A DNA stretch of 64,000 bases from JANNNF01 sp040385825 (GTDB lineage: Bacteria; Pseudomonadota; Alphaproteobacteria; Rhodobacterales; Rhodobacteraceae). Each line of letters starts with the position of its first letter. Within the stretch, counting starts at the first letter, position 1. A model generated the notes under the pieces. That model did no database searches, was not told where the DNA came from, and saw only the letters and a list, made by a program, of their open reading frames with translations. The DNA is taken from assembly GCA_040385825.1 (NCBI GenBank), contig JAZKGQ010000020.1, forward strand, positions 50,293-114,292, written 5' to 3'. The position numbers and the translations under genes were made by a program. Below, one piece after another: positions 51,736-59,986 of the stretch.

Positions 51736-52743
51736 ATGACCATTTTATCCTCATTCGGCGGCCTGCTGCGCCGCCCCGAGGCCGGGGCTTTCCTTGGCCT
51801 GTCTGCCGTGCTGATCTTTTTCGCCATCTTCGGCGGCGTCACCTTCCTGAAACCCTCGGGCATCGCAAGCTGGATGAACGTGGCAGCCAACCTTGGCGTC
51901 ATCGCCATTCCGGTCGGTCTGCTGATGATCGCGGGCGAGCTGGACATTTCCGTGGGCGCCATGGTGCCCTTTGGCGCCATGACGGTGGCCGTCATATCCG
52001 GCCATTTCGGCCTGTCGATCTGGCTGGGGGTCGCCATTGCGCTAAGCTTTGGCGTGCTGGTCGGGCTGATCAACGGCTATATGGTGATCCGCACCGCCGT
52101 ACCGTCGCTGATCGTCACCCTTGGCAGCCTGTTCGCGGTGCAGGGCATCGTGCTGGGCCTGACCGTGCTGATCACCAAATCCACCTCTGTCGCCCTTGCC
52201 ACCGAAGGCCCGGCCAAGACGATCTTCGGCGATTTCTTCTTTGGCGGTCAGGTGCAGGTGATGGTGCTGTGGTGGCTGGCGATCACGGCGGCCTATGTGT
52301 TCTTCGTCCACTTCTCGCGCTTTGGGAACTGGATCTTTGCCATGGGCGGCGACAAGGTATCCGCCCGCAATGCCGGCATCCCGACCGAACGCATGACGAT
52401 CCTGCTGTTCGTGCTGTCCTCTACCTCGGCGGCCTTTGTCGGCATGTGCCAGGCGATCCTGTACAACTCGGCGCAGGTCGCAGGGGGGCAGTCCTTCATC
52501 TTCAACGCGATCATCTCGGTCGTGGTGGGTGGCGTGCTGCTGACCGGCGGGTTCGGGTCGATCATCGGCATCTTCTTTGGCACGCTGACCTTCGCCATCG
52601 TCACCCAAGGCATCTACTACACCGATTTCGACCGCAACTGGTCGTCCTTGATCATCGGCGTGCTGCTGCTGCTGGCGGTTCTGATGAACAACACCTTCCG
52701 CAAGATGGCGCTGTCTTATGCGCCGAAGAAAGGGGTCAAGTGA
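51736..52743 (+). CDS. Ribose-type ABC transporter, permease (second system)
   Basis: A 335-aa membrane permease of the BPD_transp_2 family, with about nine hydrophobic segments. GELDISVGAMVPFGAM and AMGGDKVSARNAGIPTERM (coupling loop) are recognisable. The start at 51736 has GGGGGAG upstream. Its stop overlaps the ATPase start (ATGA). It works with the binding protein before it and the ATPase after it. Confidence 0.92.
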   Translation: MTILSSFGGLLRRPEAGAFLGLSAVLIFFAIFGGVTFLKPSGIASWMNVAANLGVIAIPVGLLMIAGELDISVGAMVPFGAMTVAVISGHFGLSIWLGVAIALSFGVLVGLINGYMVIRTAVPSLIVTLGSLFAVQGIVLGLTVLITKSTSVALATEGPAKTIFGDFFFGGQVQVMVLWWLAITAAYVFFVHFSRFGNWIFAMGGDKVSARNAGIPTERMTILLFVLSSTSAAFVGMCQAILYNSAQVAGGQSFIFNAIISVVVGGVLLTGGFGSIIGIFFGTLTFAIVTQGIYYTDFDRNWSSLIIGVLLLLAVLMNNTFRKMALSYAPKKGVK

Positions 52744-53519
52744 TGCTGCTGTCTCTGAAAGGGATCAACAAGAGCTTCGGCCCGATCGACGTGCTGCATG
52801 ACATCACCCTCGACATCCGCGCGGGCGAGGTTCTGTGCCTGCTGGGTGACAATGGTGCCGGCAAATCCACCGTGATCCGCCTGCTGTCGGGCGTGCACCG
52901 GCCCTCGTCCGGCACGATTGAAATTGACGGCACTCCCGTCAGCTTCAGGAACCCCCGCGATGCGGCCGAAGCGGGCATTGCCACCGTCCACCAGTTTGGT
53001 GGCACCTTTCCGCTGATGTCGATTGGCCGGTCGTTCTTTGTCGGGGTCGAACCCACCAAGGGCATCGGCCCGTTCAAGGTCTTTGACCGCAAGCGCGCCA
53101 ATGCCATCGCGGTGCAGGCGGTGCAAAGTTTCGGCATCACCCGGATCACCGATGGCGACCGTCTGGTCGGCGGGCTGTCGGGCGGCGAACGGCAGGCGCT
53201 GGCCATTGCCCGCGCGGTGCATTTCGGCGCGCGGGTGCTGATCCTAGATGAACCGACCGCCGCTTTGGGCGTCAAACAGGCCGCCCACGTTCTGCGCATT
53301 GTCAACGAGGCCAAACGCCGGGGGCTGGCCGTCATCTTCATCACCCATCAGGTGATGCACGCCATGGCGGTCGGTGATCATTTCGCCGTGCTGATCCGCG
53401 GCGGCATTGCTGCCGATTTCAAGAAGGGCGAACGCACCCGTGAGGAAATCACCGATCTGATGGCCGGCGGCGAAACCATGGCCGATCTCGAAGCCCAGAT
53501 CGAGGCCGAAAACGCCTGA
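52743..53519 (+). CDS. ABC transporter ATPase, single-domain (second system)
   Basis: A 258-aa ATPase. Walker A is GDNGAGKST (about 36-44), the signature LSGGERQAL and Walker B VLILDEPTAALG. Unlike the 515-aa ATPase of the first system it has only one domain, so it would act as a homodimer, as in MglA/RbsA-like single-domain relatives of the frc type. It overlaps the permease stop by one base and lies about 100 bases before the Rieske gene. Confidence 0.92.
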   Translation: MLLSLKGINKSFGPIDVLHDITLDIRAGEVLCLLGDNGAGKSTVIRLLSGVHRPSSGTIEIDGTPVSFRNPRDAAEAGIATVHQFGGTFPLMSIGRSFFVGVEPTKGIGPFKVFDRKRANAIAVQAVQSFGITRITDGDRLVGGLSGGERQALAIARAVHFGARVLILDEPTAALGVKQAAHVLRIVNEAKRRGLAVIFITHQVMHAMAVGDHFAVLIRGGIAADFKKGERTREEITDLMAGGETMADLEAQIEAENA

Positions 53520-53567
53520 CCCTTTCCCCGCCCGGCCGCTCTCCTCTGCCGGGCCATGCAGCCCGCC

Positions 53568-53588
53568 GGGCCGGACCCTCTCCGGCCC
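53568..53588 (+). terminator. Hairpin between ATPase and Rieske genes
   Basis: GGGCCGGA (53568-53575) and TCCGGCCC (53581-53588) form a perfect 8-bp stem with a 5-nt loop. There is no U run, so it is more likely an mRNA-stabilising or attenuating hairpin that lowers expression of the downstream genes than a strong terminator. Confidence 0.35.
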
Positions 53589-53619
53589 GGCGATCCCCCC
53601 AAGTTTAAGGACCAGCAAA

Positions 53620-53931
53620 ATGGCAAGTTGGACCCGCGCCTGCGCCACCGATGACATCGACCTTGACGAGATGATCCGCTTTGATCACGGCAGCCTGACC
53701 TTTGTCATCGTGCGCAGCCCCGAGGATGAGTTTTTCGCCACCGATGGCATGTGCAGCCATGAACATGTGCATCTGTGCGACGGGCTGGTGATGGATGGTG
53801 CCATCGAATGCCCGAAACATTCCGCCACCTTCGACTATCGCACCGGCGAGGCCACCCGCGCGCCCGCCTGCATCAACCTGAAAATCTGGCCCGTCAAGGT
53901 GGACGGCGGCCAAGTGTATATCGAGATATGA
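53620..53931 (+). CDS. Rieske-type ferredoxin
   Basis: A 103-aa soluble [2Fe-2S] electron carrier. The ligands are Cys45 and His47 (CSHEH), Cys64 and His67 (CPKH), in the expected spacing. It resembles MocE-type ferredoxins that feed oxygenases. The only oxygenase in the operon is the membrane hydroxylase, so it probably receives electrons here. No ferredoxin reductase is present in the window. Confidence 0.92.
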   Translation: MASWTRACATDDIDLDEMIRFDHGSLTFVIVRSPEDEFFATDGMCSHEHVHLCDGLVMDGAIECPKHSATFDYRTGEATRAPACINLKIWPVKVDGGQVYIEI

Positions 53932-53932
53932 C

Positions 53933-54706
53933 ATGACCTTCCAACTTGCCGCCTGCGCCGAAATGCTGTGGCGCGACCGCCCCATCGACTGGCGCGCCTC
54001 CCGTCTGAAAGAGCTGGGTTTCGGCGTCGGCCTGTGGAACTGGCCCGCCCATGATCTGGCGAAACTTCAGGCCACCGGGGCCAGTTTCACCATCATGAAC
54101 GGCTATCTCGAAGGCCGTCTGGCCGATGATGCCGGGGCCGACATGCTGCTGCAATCGGCTTATGAGACGGCACAAGTCGGCAAGCGTCTGGGTGTGCAGC
54201 GGCTGAACCTGCATGGCACGGGTCTGGGCGACGGCGGCATCCCGATCTGGCAGACTCAGGTGGTGACCGGGCCGATGTGGCTGAAGGCGCGCGATACCCT
54301 GAACCGCATCTGCGACATGGCCGAGGCCGAAGGCGTTGTTTTCACGCTGGAAAACCTGAACCTGCTGGACCATCCCGGCTGCCCGTTCGGGTCGACCGCC
54401 GATGTGCTGGCGCTGGTGTCGTCCATCAACCGCCCGCAACTGCGCATCAACCTCGACCTTTACCACACCCAGATCGGCGAGGGTGATGCGATCCGCTGGT
54501 GCGAAAAATGCCTGCCCTGGATCGGCGAGGTGCAGGTGGCCGACAACCCCGGACGGTGTGAACCGGGCACCGGCGAGATGAACTATGCAGGCATCGCCCG
54601 CGCCCTGAAGGCCATGGGCTATTCCGGCCCGGTCGGCCTTGAATCCTTCGCCCAAGGCGATGACGAAGCCGCGCTTGATGCCTTTCGCCGCGCGTTCACG
54701 GTGTAA
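53933..54706 (+). CDS. Hydroxypyruvate-isomerase-like TIM-barrel sugar isomerase
   Basis: A 257-aa AP-endonuclease-family-2 TIM barrel, most like Hyi/OtnI (hydroxypyruvate or 2-oxo-tetronate isomerase). Metal-ligand segments: FTLENLN, INLDLYHTQIGEGD and VQVADNPGRCEPGTGEMNY, then VGLESF. It lies one base after the Rieske stop. It probably isomerises an oxo-sugar made by the dehydrogenase. The substrate is not certain. Confidence 0.85.
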   Translation: MTFQLAACAEMLWRDRPIDWRASRLKELGFGVGLWNWPAHDLAKLQATGASFTIMNGYLEGRLADDAGADMLLQSAYETAQVGKRLGVQRLNLHGTGLGDGGIPIWQTQVVTGPMWLKARDTLNRICDMAEAEGVVFTLENLNLLDHPGCPFGSTADVLALVSSINRPQLRINLDLYHTQIGEGDAIRWCEKCLPWIGEVQVADNPGRCEPGTGEMNYAGIARALKAMGYSGPVGLESFAQGDDEAALDAFRRAFTV

Positions 54707-54708
54707 TC

Positions 54709-55518
54709 ATGGTCCACAAGAACAACCGCCCCACCGTCCACGACATGCGCGCGATGAAATCGCGGGGCGAGAAGATCAGCATGCTTTACGTCACCACGCT
54801 GGAAGAAGCCGCCGCTGCGGATGCTGCGGGCATCCACATGCTGTCGATCGAAAGCCGCTTTTTCACCCCCGAAATGCGCGAGGCCGCAGGCCGCTGTTTC
54901 GTGCAGGTGGGCCTGCCCTTCGGCCCCTATGGTGGGCTTGCGACCGCCGAAGATTACCTGCGCGCGGCCTTCAAGTTTACCGCAATGGGCGGCGATTGCT
55001 TTTACTGCGCTGCCAGTCTCGATATCCAGAAAGCCCTCTGCGACAACCACATGCCGGTGGTCGCCCATGTCGGCCTGATCCCGTCCTACATCACCTGGAC
55101 CGGCTGGCGCGCAGTCGGCAAGACGGCGGTCGAGGCGCGTGCCGTCTGGGATCACGTCAAGCGGCTGGAGGCCATCGGCTGCTTTGGCGCGGAACTGGAG
55201 GTCGTCCCCGACCGTCTGGGTGCCGCGATCAGTGCCAACACGCCGATGATCATGCTGGGCATGGGGGCCGGGCCGGGGGCTGACGCGCAATATCTGTTCG
55301 CCGAGGATGTGCTGGGCCTGACCAGCGGCCACAAACCGCGCCACGCCAAGACTTACCGCGATTTCGCCGCCGAATTTGCCCGTCTGCAAGCTGAACGCAT
55401 CGCGGCCTTCCGCGAATTCATCGCCGATGTGAACGCAGGGGCCTATCCGCAGCCACAGCACAACGTGGCAATCCCGGATGCCGAATTCGACGCCTTTGCC
55501 AAGGGCCTGAACCTCTGA
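54709..55518 (+). CDS. Diverged PanB-like (ketopantoate hydroxymethyltransferase-family) protein
   Basis: A 269-aa member of the PanB/PEP-mutase TIM-barrel group. PVVAHVGLIPSYIT, ELEVVPDRL (catalytic Glu region) and GMGAGPGADAQYLFAEDVLGL match PanB. The two metal-binding Asp residues of true PanB are not conserved: GDS is IES and ADLPF is VGLPF. It is therefore unlikely to make pantothenate. In a catabolic operon it may catalyse a retro-aldol or C-C lyase step on a branched or 2-oxo acid. It begins two bases after the isomerase stop. Confidence 0.75.
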   Translation: MVHKNNRPTVHDMRAMKSRGEKISMLYVTTLEEAAAADAAGIHMLSIESRFFTPEMREAAGRCFVQVGLPFGPYGGLATAEDYLRAAFKFTAMGGDCFYCAASLDIQKALCDNHMPVVAHVGLIPSYITWTGWRAVGKTAVEARAVWDHVKRLEAIGCFGAELEVVPDRLGAAISANTPMIMLGMGAGPGADAQYLFAEDVLGLTSGHKPRHAKTYRDFAAEFARLQAERIAAFREFIADVNAGAYPQPQHNVAIPDAEFDAFAKGLNL

Positions 55519-55524
55519 CGCAAC

Positions 55525-55624
55525 GCGCCTCCCTCCCCCCTTCGTGGGGGAGGGATGGGGAGGGGGGGATTTGTCCCGCAGCCCCCCACCCCCATCCCCT
55601 CCCCACCAGGGGGAGGGGAGGCAC
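55525..55624. repeat. GC-rich REP-like palindromic element (copy 1)
   Basis: Two adjoining hairpins: CCCTCCCCC/GGGGGAGGG around 55531-55554, and CCCCTCCCC/GGGGAGGGG around 55597-55618. They are built of blocks that recur, in swapped order, at 60808-60922. It lies between the PanB-like and dehydrogenase genes and may terminate or stabilise the transcript. Confidence 0.7.
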
Positions 55625-55665
55625 TCCGTTTCCCGGCGGGGCCGATCTGAACAAAGGATACCATC

Positions 55666-56667
55666 ATGCTCAACACAGCCCTTCTTGGCGCCGGCCGCAT
55701 CGCAGGCGTCCATGCCACCGCCATCTCGTCGCATCCCGGCAGTACTCTGGTGGCCGTTGCCGACATCAACACCGCAGCCGCCGAAAAACTTGCCGCCCAA
55801 TATGGCGCAGACGCCCGCAGCATCGACGCCATCCTTGCCGATGCCAGCATCGACGCAGTGCTGATCGCCACCTCGACCGACACCCATTCCGACCTGATCG
55901 AGCGTGCGACCGCCGCAGGCAAGGCCGTGCTGTGCGAAAAGCCGGTCGATCTGTCGCTGGCCCGTGCCCAAGCCTGCCAAAAGGCGGTCGCCGCCCATGG
56001 CCGCCCCGTTATGATCGGCTTCAACCGACGTTTCGACCCCAATTTCGCCGCGCTGAAAGCCGCCGTCGATGCGGGCGAGATCGGCAAGCCCGAATTGCTG
56101 TCGATCACCTCGTTCGACCCTGCCCCGCCGCCGGTCGCCTATATCAAGGTGTCGGGCGGGTTGTTCCGCGACATGATGATCCATGATTTCGACATGGCGA
56201 ATTTCATCATGGGGGCGGCCCCGCACACCGTGACTGCCGTGGGGTCGTCCATCGTCGATCCTGAAATCGGGGCGGCGGGCGATGTGGATACTGCCGTCGT
56301 GACCCTGACCTATGCCGATGGCCGCATCGCGGTGATCAAGAACTCGCGCCGGGCGGTTTATGGCTATGATCAGCGGCTGGAACTGCTGGGCGCGACCGGG
56401 CTGTTGCAGGCCCAGAACATGCTGGAAAACACCGTGGTAAAATCCACCACCGCCGGCGTGACCGGGGCGAAGCCGACCTATTTCTTCCTGGAACGCTACA
56501 TGCCCGCCTATGCTGCCGAATGGGCGGCCTTCGTGCAGGCGGTCGGTGCCGGCACCGCCCTGCCCGTCACGCTGGCAGATGGCGTGGCCGCCCTTGCCAT
56601 GGCCGAAGCGGCCACCCTGTCGGTCAAGACCGGCAGCCCGGTCAGCCTGGCAAGCGTGCTGGGATAA
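55666..56667 (+). CDS. Gfo/Idh/MocA-family (inositol 2-dehydrogenase-like) oxidoreductase
   Basis: A 333-aa NAD(P)-dependent dehydrogenase of the MocA/IolG type. The Rossmann motif is ALLGAGRIAGVHA (5-17), CEKPVDLS (about 90) carries the catalytic Lys, and GGLFRDMMIHDFDMANF (about 165-180) holds the His/Asp catalytic set. It oxidises a sugar or cyclitol hydroxyl. Last gene of the operon, separated from the PanB-like gene by a REP-like element. Confidence 0.88.
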   Translation: MLNTALLGAGRIAGVHATAISSHPGSTLVAVADINTAAAEKLAAQYGADARSIDAILADASIDAVLIATSTDTHSDLIERATAAGKAVLCEKPVDLSLARAQACQKAVAAHGRPVMIGFNRRFDPNFAALKAAVDAGEIGKPELLSITSFDPAPPPVAYIKVSGGLFRDMMIHDFDMANFIMGAAPHTVTAVGSSIVDPEIGAAGDVDTAVVTLTYADGRIAVIKNSRRAVYGYDQRLELLGATGLLQAQNMLENTVVKSTTAGVTGAKPTYFFLERYMPAYAAEWAAFVQAVGAGTALPVTLADGVAALAMAEAATLSVKTGSPVSLASVLG

Positions 56668-56679
56668 ACCCGCCGCGAC

Positions 56680-56697
56680 GCGCTGTTCACACAGCGC
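56680..56697. terminator. Hairpin between convergent dehydrogenase and phnM genes
   Basis: GCGCTGT (56680-56686) and ACAGCGC (56691-56697) form a 7-bp stem with a 4-nt loop midway between the two converging genes. Without a U run on either strand, it is only a possible bidirectional terminator. Confidence 0.4.
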
Positions 56698-56723
56698 GCC
56701 CCCCCCCCGCAGGCGGGTGCGGA

Positions 56724-57866
56724 TCAGCCCACCCGCCGGCCCTGAACCCAGGTGCCGCGCAGGGCCGCCGCCTGCCCGATGCGCGCGACGCGGATCACAT
56801 CTGCGCGGGCCCCAACCGCGACCGCCCCCCGGTCGTGCAGGCCGACCGCCAGCGCCGGGGCAGCCGTCACCGTCCGCACACCGCGGGCCACATCGCCCCA
56901 CAGATCGCCCAGCATCAGCGCAGCCGACAGCAAGGCCGACGGAACGTAATCGGAGGACACGATGTCCAGCAGATCGGCCTCGGCAAGCCGAAAGGCCGCG
57001 ACATTGCCCGAATGCGACCCGCCCCGGATCAGGTTCGGCGCGCCCATCATCACCTTGATGCCGAAGGCCTGGCAGGCCCTTGCGGCCTCTGCCGTCGTCG
57101 GAAACTCGGCAAACTGCGCGCCATGCGCCGCAGAGACGGACACCTGATCGGCGGTGGTGTCATCATGGCTTGCCAGCACCGCGCCGAAACGGCGGGCCTC
57201 GGCCACGGCGGCGGCTTCATGCGCGGCCCCGAGCCGGTCCGACAGGGCGACCTGCCTGCCGATATGGGCCTCGAACTCGCTGTCGGACAGGCCGTGCTTG
57301 CCGCAGACATAGGCGCGCAACTGCGACAGGTCGCGGAACTGGCGCTGGCCGGGGGTGTGATCCATCAGGCTGACGATGCCGATGCGGTCGTCCGGGCCGA
57401 ACCGCGCCAGTTCTTCAATCAGGGTTTCCGAGCAGACCTCGGCGCGCAAATGCAGAAAATGGCTGATCCGCAGCGCGCCCCTGGCCCGCAGGTCAAGGAT
57501 CTGGTCGGCCAGACTGCGGGCATATTCGCCGGAATTGGCCTTGGCCTCTGAAATCACCGACCCCACCCGCAGCGCATCGAACACGGTCGTAATGCCGACG
57601 CTGGCCAATTCGGCGTCATGCGCGATGATGGCGGCGGCATGCGGCCAGTTCACCTTGGGGCGGGGTTCGATGTGGCGTTCCAGATTGTCGGTGTGCAACT
57701 CGATCAACCCCGGCATCACCAGATCGCCCTCGCAATCCACCGCACCGGCGGGAAGGGCCGTGCCCTGATCGATGGCGGCAATCTTGCCGTCGCGCAGGCA
57801 GATCGACCCCTGCACGACCTCGGTCGGCAGGACCAGCGTGGCATTGGCGAGGATGGTATCTTGCAT
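56724..57866 (-). CDS. phnM: PhnM, ribose 1-methylphosphonate 5-triphosphate diphosphatase
   Basis: A 380-aa amidohydrolase-family enzyme that removes pyrophosphate from alkylphosphonate ribose triphosphate in the C-P lyase pathway. PGLIELHTDNLERHIEPRP is the first metal site; DHTPGQRQFRD, LASHDDTTADQV and ASHDD-type segments follow, as in PhnM. The ATG at 57866 is the family start; the frame is open 198 bases further. It is divergent from the DUF1045 gene over a region with a probable Pho box. Confidence 0.95.
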   Translation of the reverse strand: MQDTILANATLVLPTEVVQGSICLRDGKIAAIDQGTALPAGAVDCEGDLVMPGLIELHTDNLERHIEPRPKVNWPHAAAIIAHDAELASVGITTVFDALRVGSVISEAKANSGEYARSLADQILDLRARGALRISHFLHLRAEVCSETLIEELARFGPDDRIGIVSLMDHTPGQRQFRDLSQLRAYVCGKHGLSDSEFEAHIGRQVALSDRLGAAHEAAAVAEARRFGAVLASHDDTTADQVSVSAAHGAQFAEFPTTAEAARACQAFGIKVMMGAPNLIRGGSHSGNVAAFRLAEADLLDIVSSDYVPSALLSAALMLGDLWGDVARGVRTVTAAPALAVGLHDRGAVAVGARADVIRVARIGQAAALRGTWVQGRRVG

Positions 57867-57898
57867 CGGACTGCTTTCGTTTTGCCTGTGGCCGTGGG

Positions 57899-57916
57899 AT
57901 GTCAGAACTCTGTCAC
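57899..57916 (+). promoter_or_regulatory. Probable Pho box between phnM and the DUF1045 gene
   Basis: ATGTCAG-N4-CTGTCAC matches the PhoB consensus CTGTCAT-N4-CTGTCAT at 5 and 6 of 7 positions. A third weaker heptamer ATGTGAC follows at 57921-57927 with the same 11-bp period. Phosphonate genes are PhoB-controlled in many bacteria, which fits. Confidence 0.5.
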
Positions 57917-58053
57917 AGCGATGTGACGAAAAGGGGTTAGGATGTGTCAGGCTCAGACAGACCCGGATATCGCGACCAGACGCTCTGGGCGGGCAGCCGG
58001 TTTGCGATCCGGCGGGTTTCATCAGGACGTGACAGGCCACGGGGGCAGCGGCG

Positions 58054-58785
58054 ATGGATGACATGACACGTTTTGCAGTCTACTACGCCCCCCGCCCCGG
58101 CCCATTTGCCGATGCCACCGCGGCCTGGCTGGGCTGGGATCTGGCGCGCGGGCAGCCCGTCGACCAGCCCACGCCAGCCCTGCCGCGCCCCCTGTCCGAC
58201 ATCACCCGCGCGCCACGGCGCTATGGCTTTCACGGCACGATCAAGCCGCCATTCCGTCTGGCAAAAGGCCTGCGCCCCGAGGCGCTGGTGCAAGCGACGG
58301 CAGAGCTTGCGGCCCGTCTGGCGCAGGTCACCCTGCCCGGATTGCACTTGCCCAACCTGCACTTGCCCAACCTGCACTTGCCCGGCCCGGACCTGCCCCA
58401 AGCAGACCGTTTCCTGGCCTTGACCCCGACGGGCGACACCGCCCCGCTGCAAGCTCTGGCCGCGACTGTGGTACAGGTGCTGGACCCGTTTCGGGCGGAA
58501 CTGACCGAAGCCGAGATCCTGCGCCGCAGGCCGGACCGGCTGACAGCGCGCCAGCGCGATCTGCTGGCGACATTCGGCTATCCGCATGTGATGGAGGAAT
58601 TCCGCTTCCACTTGACCCTGACCGGCACGCTGAACGAGGCAGAGCATCCCGCCATTGCCGCAGCGGCGGCGGCCCAGGTCGCAGGCCTGCTGCCAGAGCC
58701 GTTCCGCATTGCCGATCTGTGCCTGTGCGGCGAAGATGCCGACGGGCGCTTTCATCTGCTGCACCGGTTTGCGCTCAGCACCTGA
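58054..58785 (+). CDS. DUF1045 phosphonate-metabolism protein (2H phosphoesterase-like)
   Basis: A 243-aa protein of the DUF1045 family that accompanies phn clusters. It carries two H-x-T motifs, GFHGTIKPPF (about 59) and RFHLTLTG (about 183), of the 2H phosphoesterase fold, so it may act on a cyclic phosphate in the C-P lyase path. Residues about 97-111 are a five-residue repeat (LHLPN) from a 15-bp tandem repeat at about 58341-58385. Its end overlaps convergent phnN by 34 bases. An ATG at 58063 is also possible. Confidence 0.88.
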   Translation: MDDMTRFAVYYAPRPGPFADATAAWLGWDLARGQPVDQPTPALPRPLSDITRAPRRYGFHGTIKPPFRLAKGLRPEALVQATAELAARLAQVTLPGLHLPNLHLPNLHLPGPDLPQADRFLALTPTGDTAPLQALAATVVQVLDPFRAELTEAEILRRRPDRLTARQRDLLATFGYPHVMEEFRFHLTLTGTLNEAEHPAIAAAAAAQVAGLLPEPFRIADLCLCGEDADGRFHLLHRFALST

Positions 58786-59300
58786 AGCAGGGCGGCGATG
58801 CCTTCGGCGGGGGTGCCGGAATTGTGCAGGTCGATCACCCGTGCGGTGCCGGGCAGGTCATGGCCCGCACGGTTCAGCCGGGCCGCGATCTCGTCCCGGC
58901 TTTCGCGCCCGCGCTGTGCCAGACGGTCGGCCAGTACTGCGGGCGGCGCAGAAACCCGGATCACGGTCAGATCGGGAAAGGCGGCCAGCGCCCCGGCCAG
59001 CGCGGCCCGAGAGCCATTCAGCAAAACGGTCCTGCCATGGGCCATCGGGGCCAGTTCGGTTGCGGGCACCGCATAGGACAGGCCATGGGCCTCCCAGTGC
59101 AGCGCAAATGCGCCCGCCGCCAGCCGGGCGGAAAACTCGGGTCGGCTGACGCCTTCAAACGGCTCGTCCCCCGCGGCGGATGGACGCGTGATCACCCGCC
59201 GCGCCCAGTGCAGCGCCGGATCGGCCCGTGTCGCCCCGGCCAGAAGCGTGTCCTTGCCCACACCCGACGGGCCGACCACAACAAACAACCGCCCCGTCAT
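58752..59300 (-). CDS. phnN: PhnN, ribose 1,5-bisphosphate phosphokinase
   Basis: A 182-aa P-loop kinase that makes PRPP from ribose 1,5-bisphosphate. Walker A is GPSGVGKDTL (about 10-19), and RRVITRPSAAGDEPFEGV follows as in guanylate-kinase-like PhnN. It overlaps phnL upstream by four bases and the convergent DUF1045 gene downstream. Last gene of the leftward phn operon. Confidence 0.95.
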   Translation of the reverse strand: MTGRLFVVVGPSGVGKDTLLAGATRADPALHWARRVITRPSAAGDEPFEGVSRPEFSARLAAGAFALHWEAHGLSYAVPATELAPMAHGRTVLLNGSRAALAGALAAFPDLTVIRVSAPPAVLADRLAQRGRESRDEIAARLNRAGHDLPGTARVIDLHNSGTPAEGIAALLQVLSANRCSR

Positions 59301-59986
59301 GCCATTGCCCCCGGCGTAAAGGCGCCGACATCGACCACGCGGTCACAGATCCGGTCGCGCGCGCCCTCGTCGTGAAAGATGCCCAGGATCGCCGCGCCGC
59401 GCGCCTTGGCCTCCTCGATCAGGGTCAGCACGACCTCGCGGTTGGCGGCATCAAGGCTGGCGGTGGGTTCGTCCAGCAGCAGGGCCGGATAGCCATGGAC
59501 AAAACCGCGCGCGATGTTCACCCGTTGCTGTTCGCCCCCCGAAAAGGTGGTGGGCGACAGGCCCCACAGACGCCTCGGCAGGTTCAGCCGTTCCAGCAGA
59601 TGCGCCGCCCGCGCGCGGGCATCCGGCACAGCCACGCCCAGGGTCAGCAAAGGCTCTGCCACCACATCAAGGGCGGGCACCCGCGGCACCACGCGCAAGA
59701 ACTGGCTGACATGGCCAAGCGTCTGCCGCCGCAGCCGGATGATCTGACGCGGAGCCGCCTGTGCCACCTCCAGACCGCCGACCCGGATGCTGCCCGATGC
59801 CGCGAGGTAATTGCCCCAGACCATCCGCATCAATGTGGATTTGCCCGCCCCCGATGCCCCGGTCAGGCCGACACATTCGCCCGCCCGCACATGCAGGTTT
59901 GCACCGGCCATCACCGGAATAACCACCCCGCCCTGATTGTGCAGGGTGAAATTTTTCGCAAGGTCACGAATTTCGATCATCGCCAT
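59297..59986 (-). CDS. phnL: PhnL, C-P lyase complex ATPase-like subunit
   Basis: A 229-aa ABC-type ATPase needed for the first phosphonate step with PhnGHIJ. Walker A is GASGAGKST, the signature FSGGEQQRVNIARG and Walker B LLLDEPTASLD. It begins at 59986 sharing a base with the phnK stop (TGATG); a GTG at 59989 is the alternative. It binds the C-P lyase core rather than a membrane transporter. Confidence 0.95.
   Translation of the reverse strand: MAMIEIRDLAKNFTLHNQGGVVIPVMAGANLHVRAGECVGLTGASGAGKSTLMRMVWGNYLAASGSIRVGGLEVAQAAPRQIIRLRRQTLGHVSQFLRVVPRVPALDVVAEPLLTLGVAVPDARARAAHLLERLNLPRRLWGLSPTTFSGGEQQRVNIARGFVHGYPALLLDEPTASLDAANREVVLTLIEEAKARGAAILGIFHDEGARDRICDRVVDVGAFTPGAMA

Noticed and set aside
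54619..56901. A 760-codon open frame on the minus strand
   Set aside because: It lies antisense to the isomerase, PanB-like and dehydrogenase genes, has low-complexity Gly/Arg/His composition and no family motif; a high-GC shadow frame.
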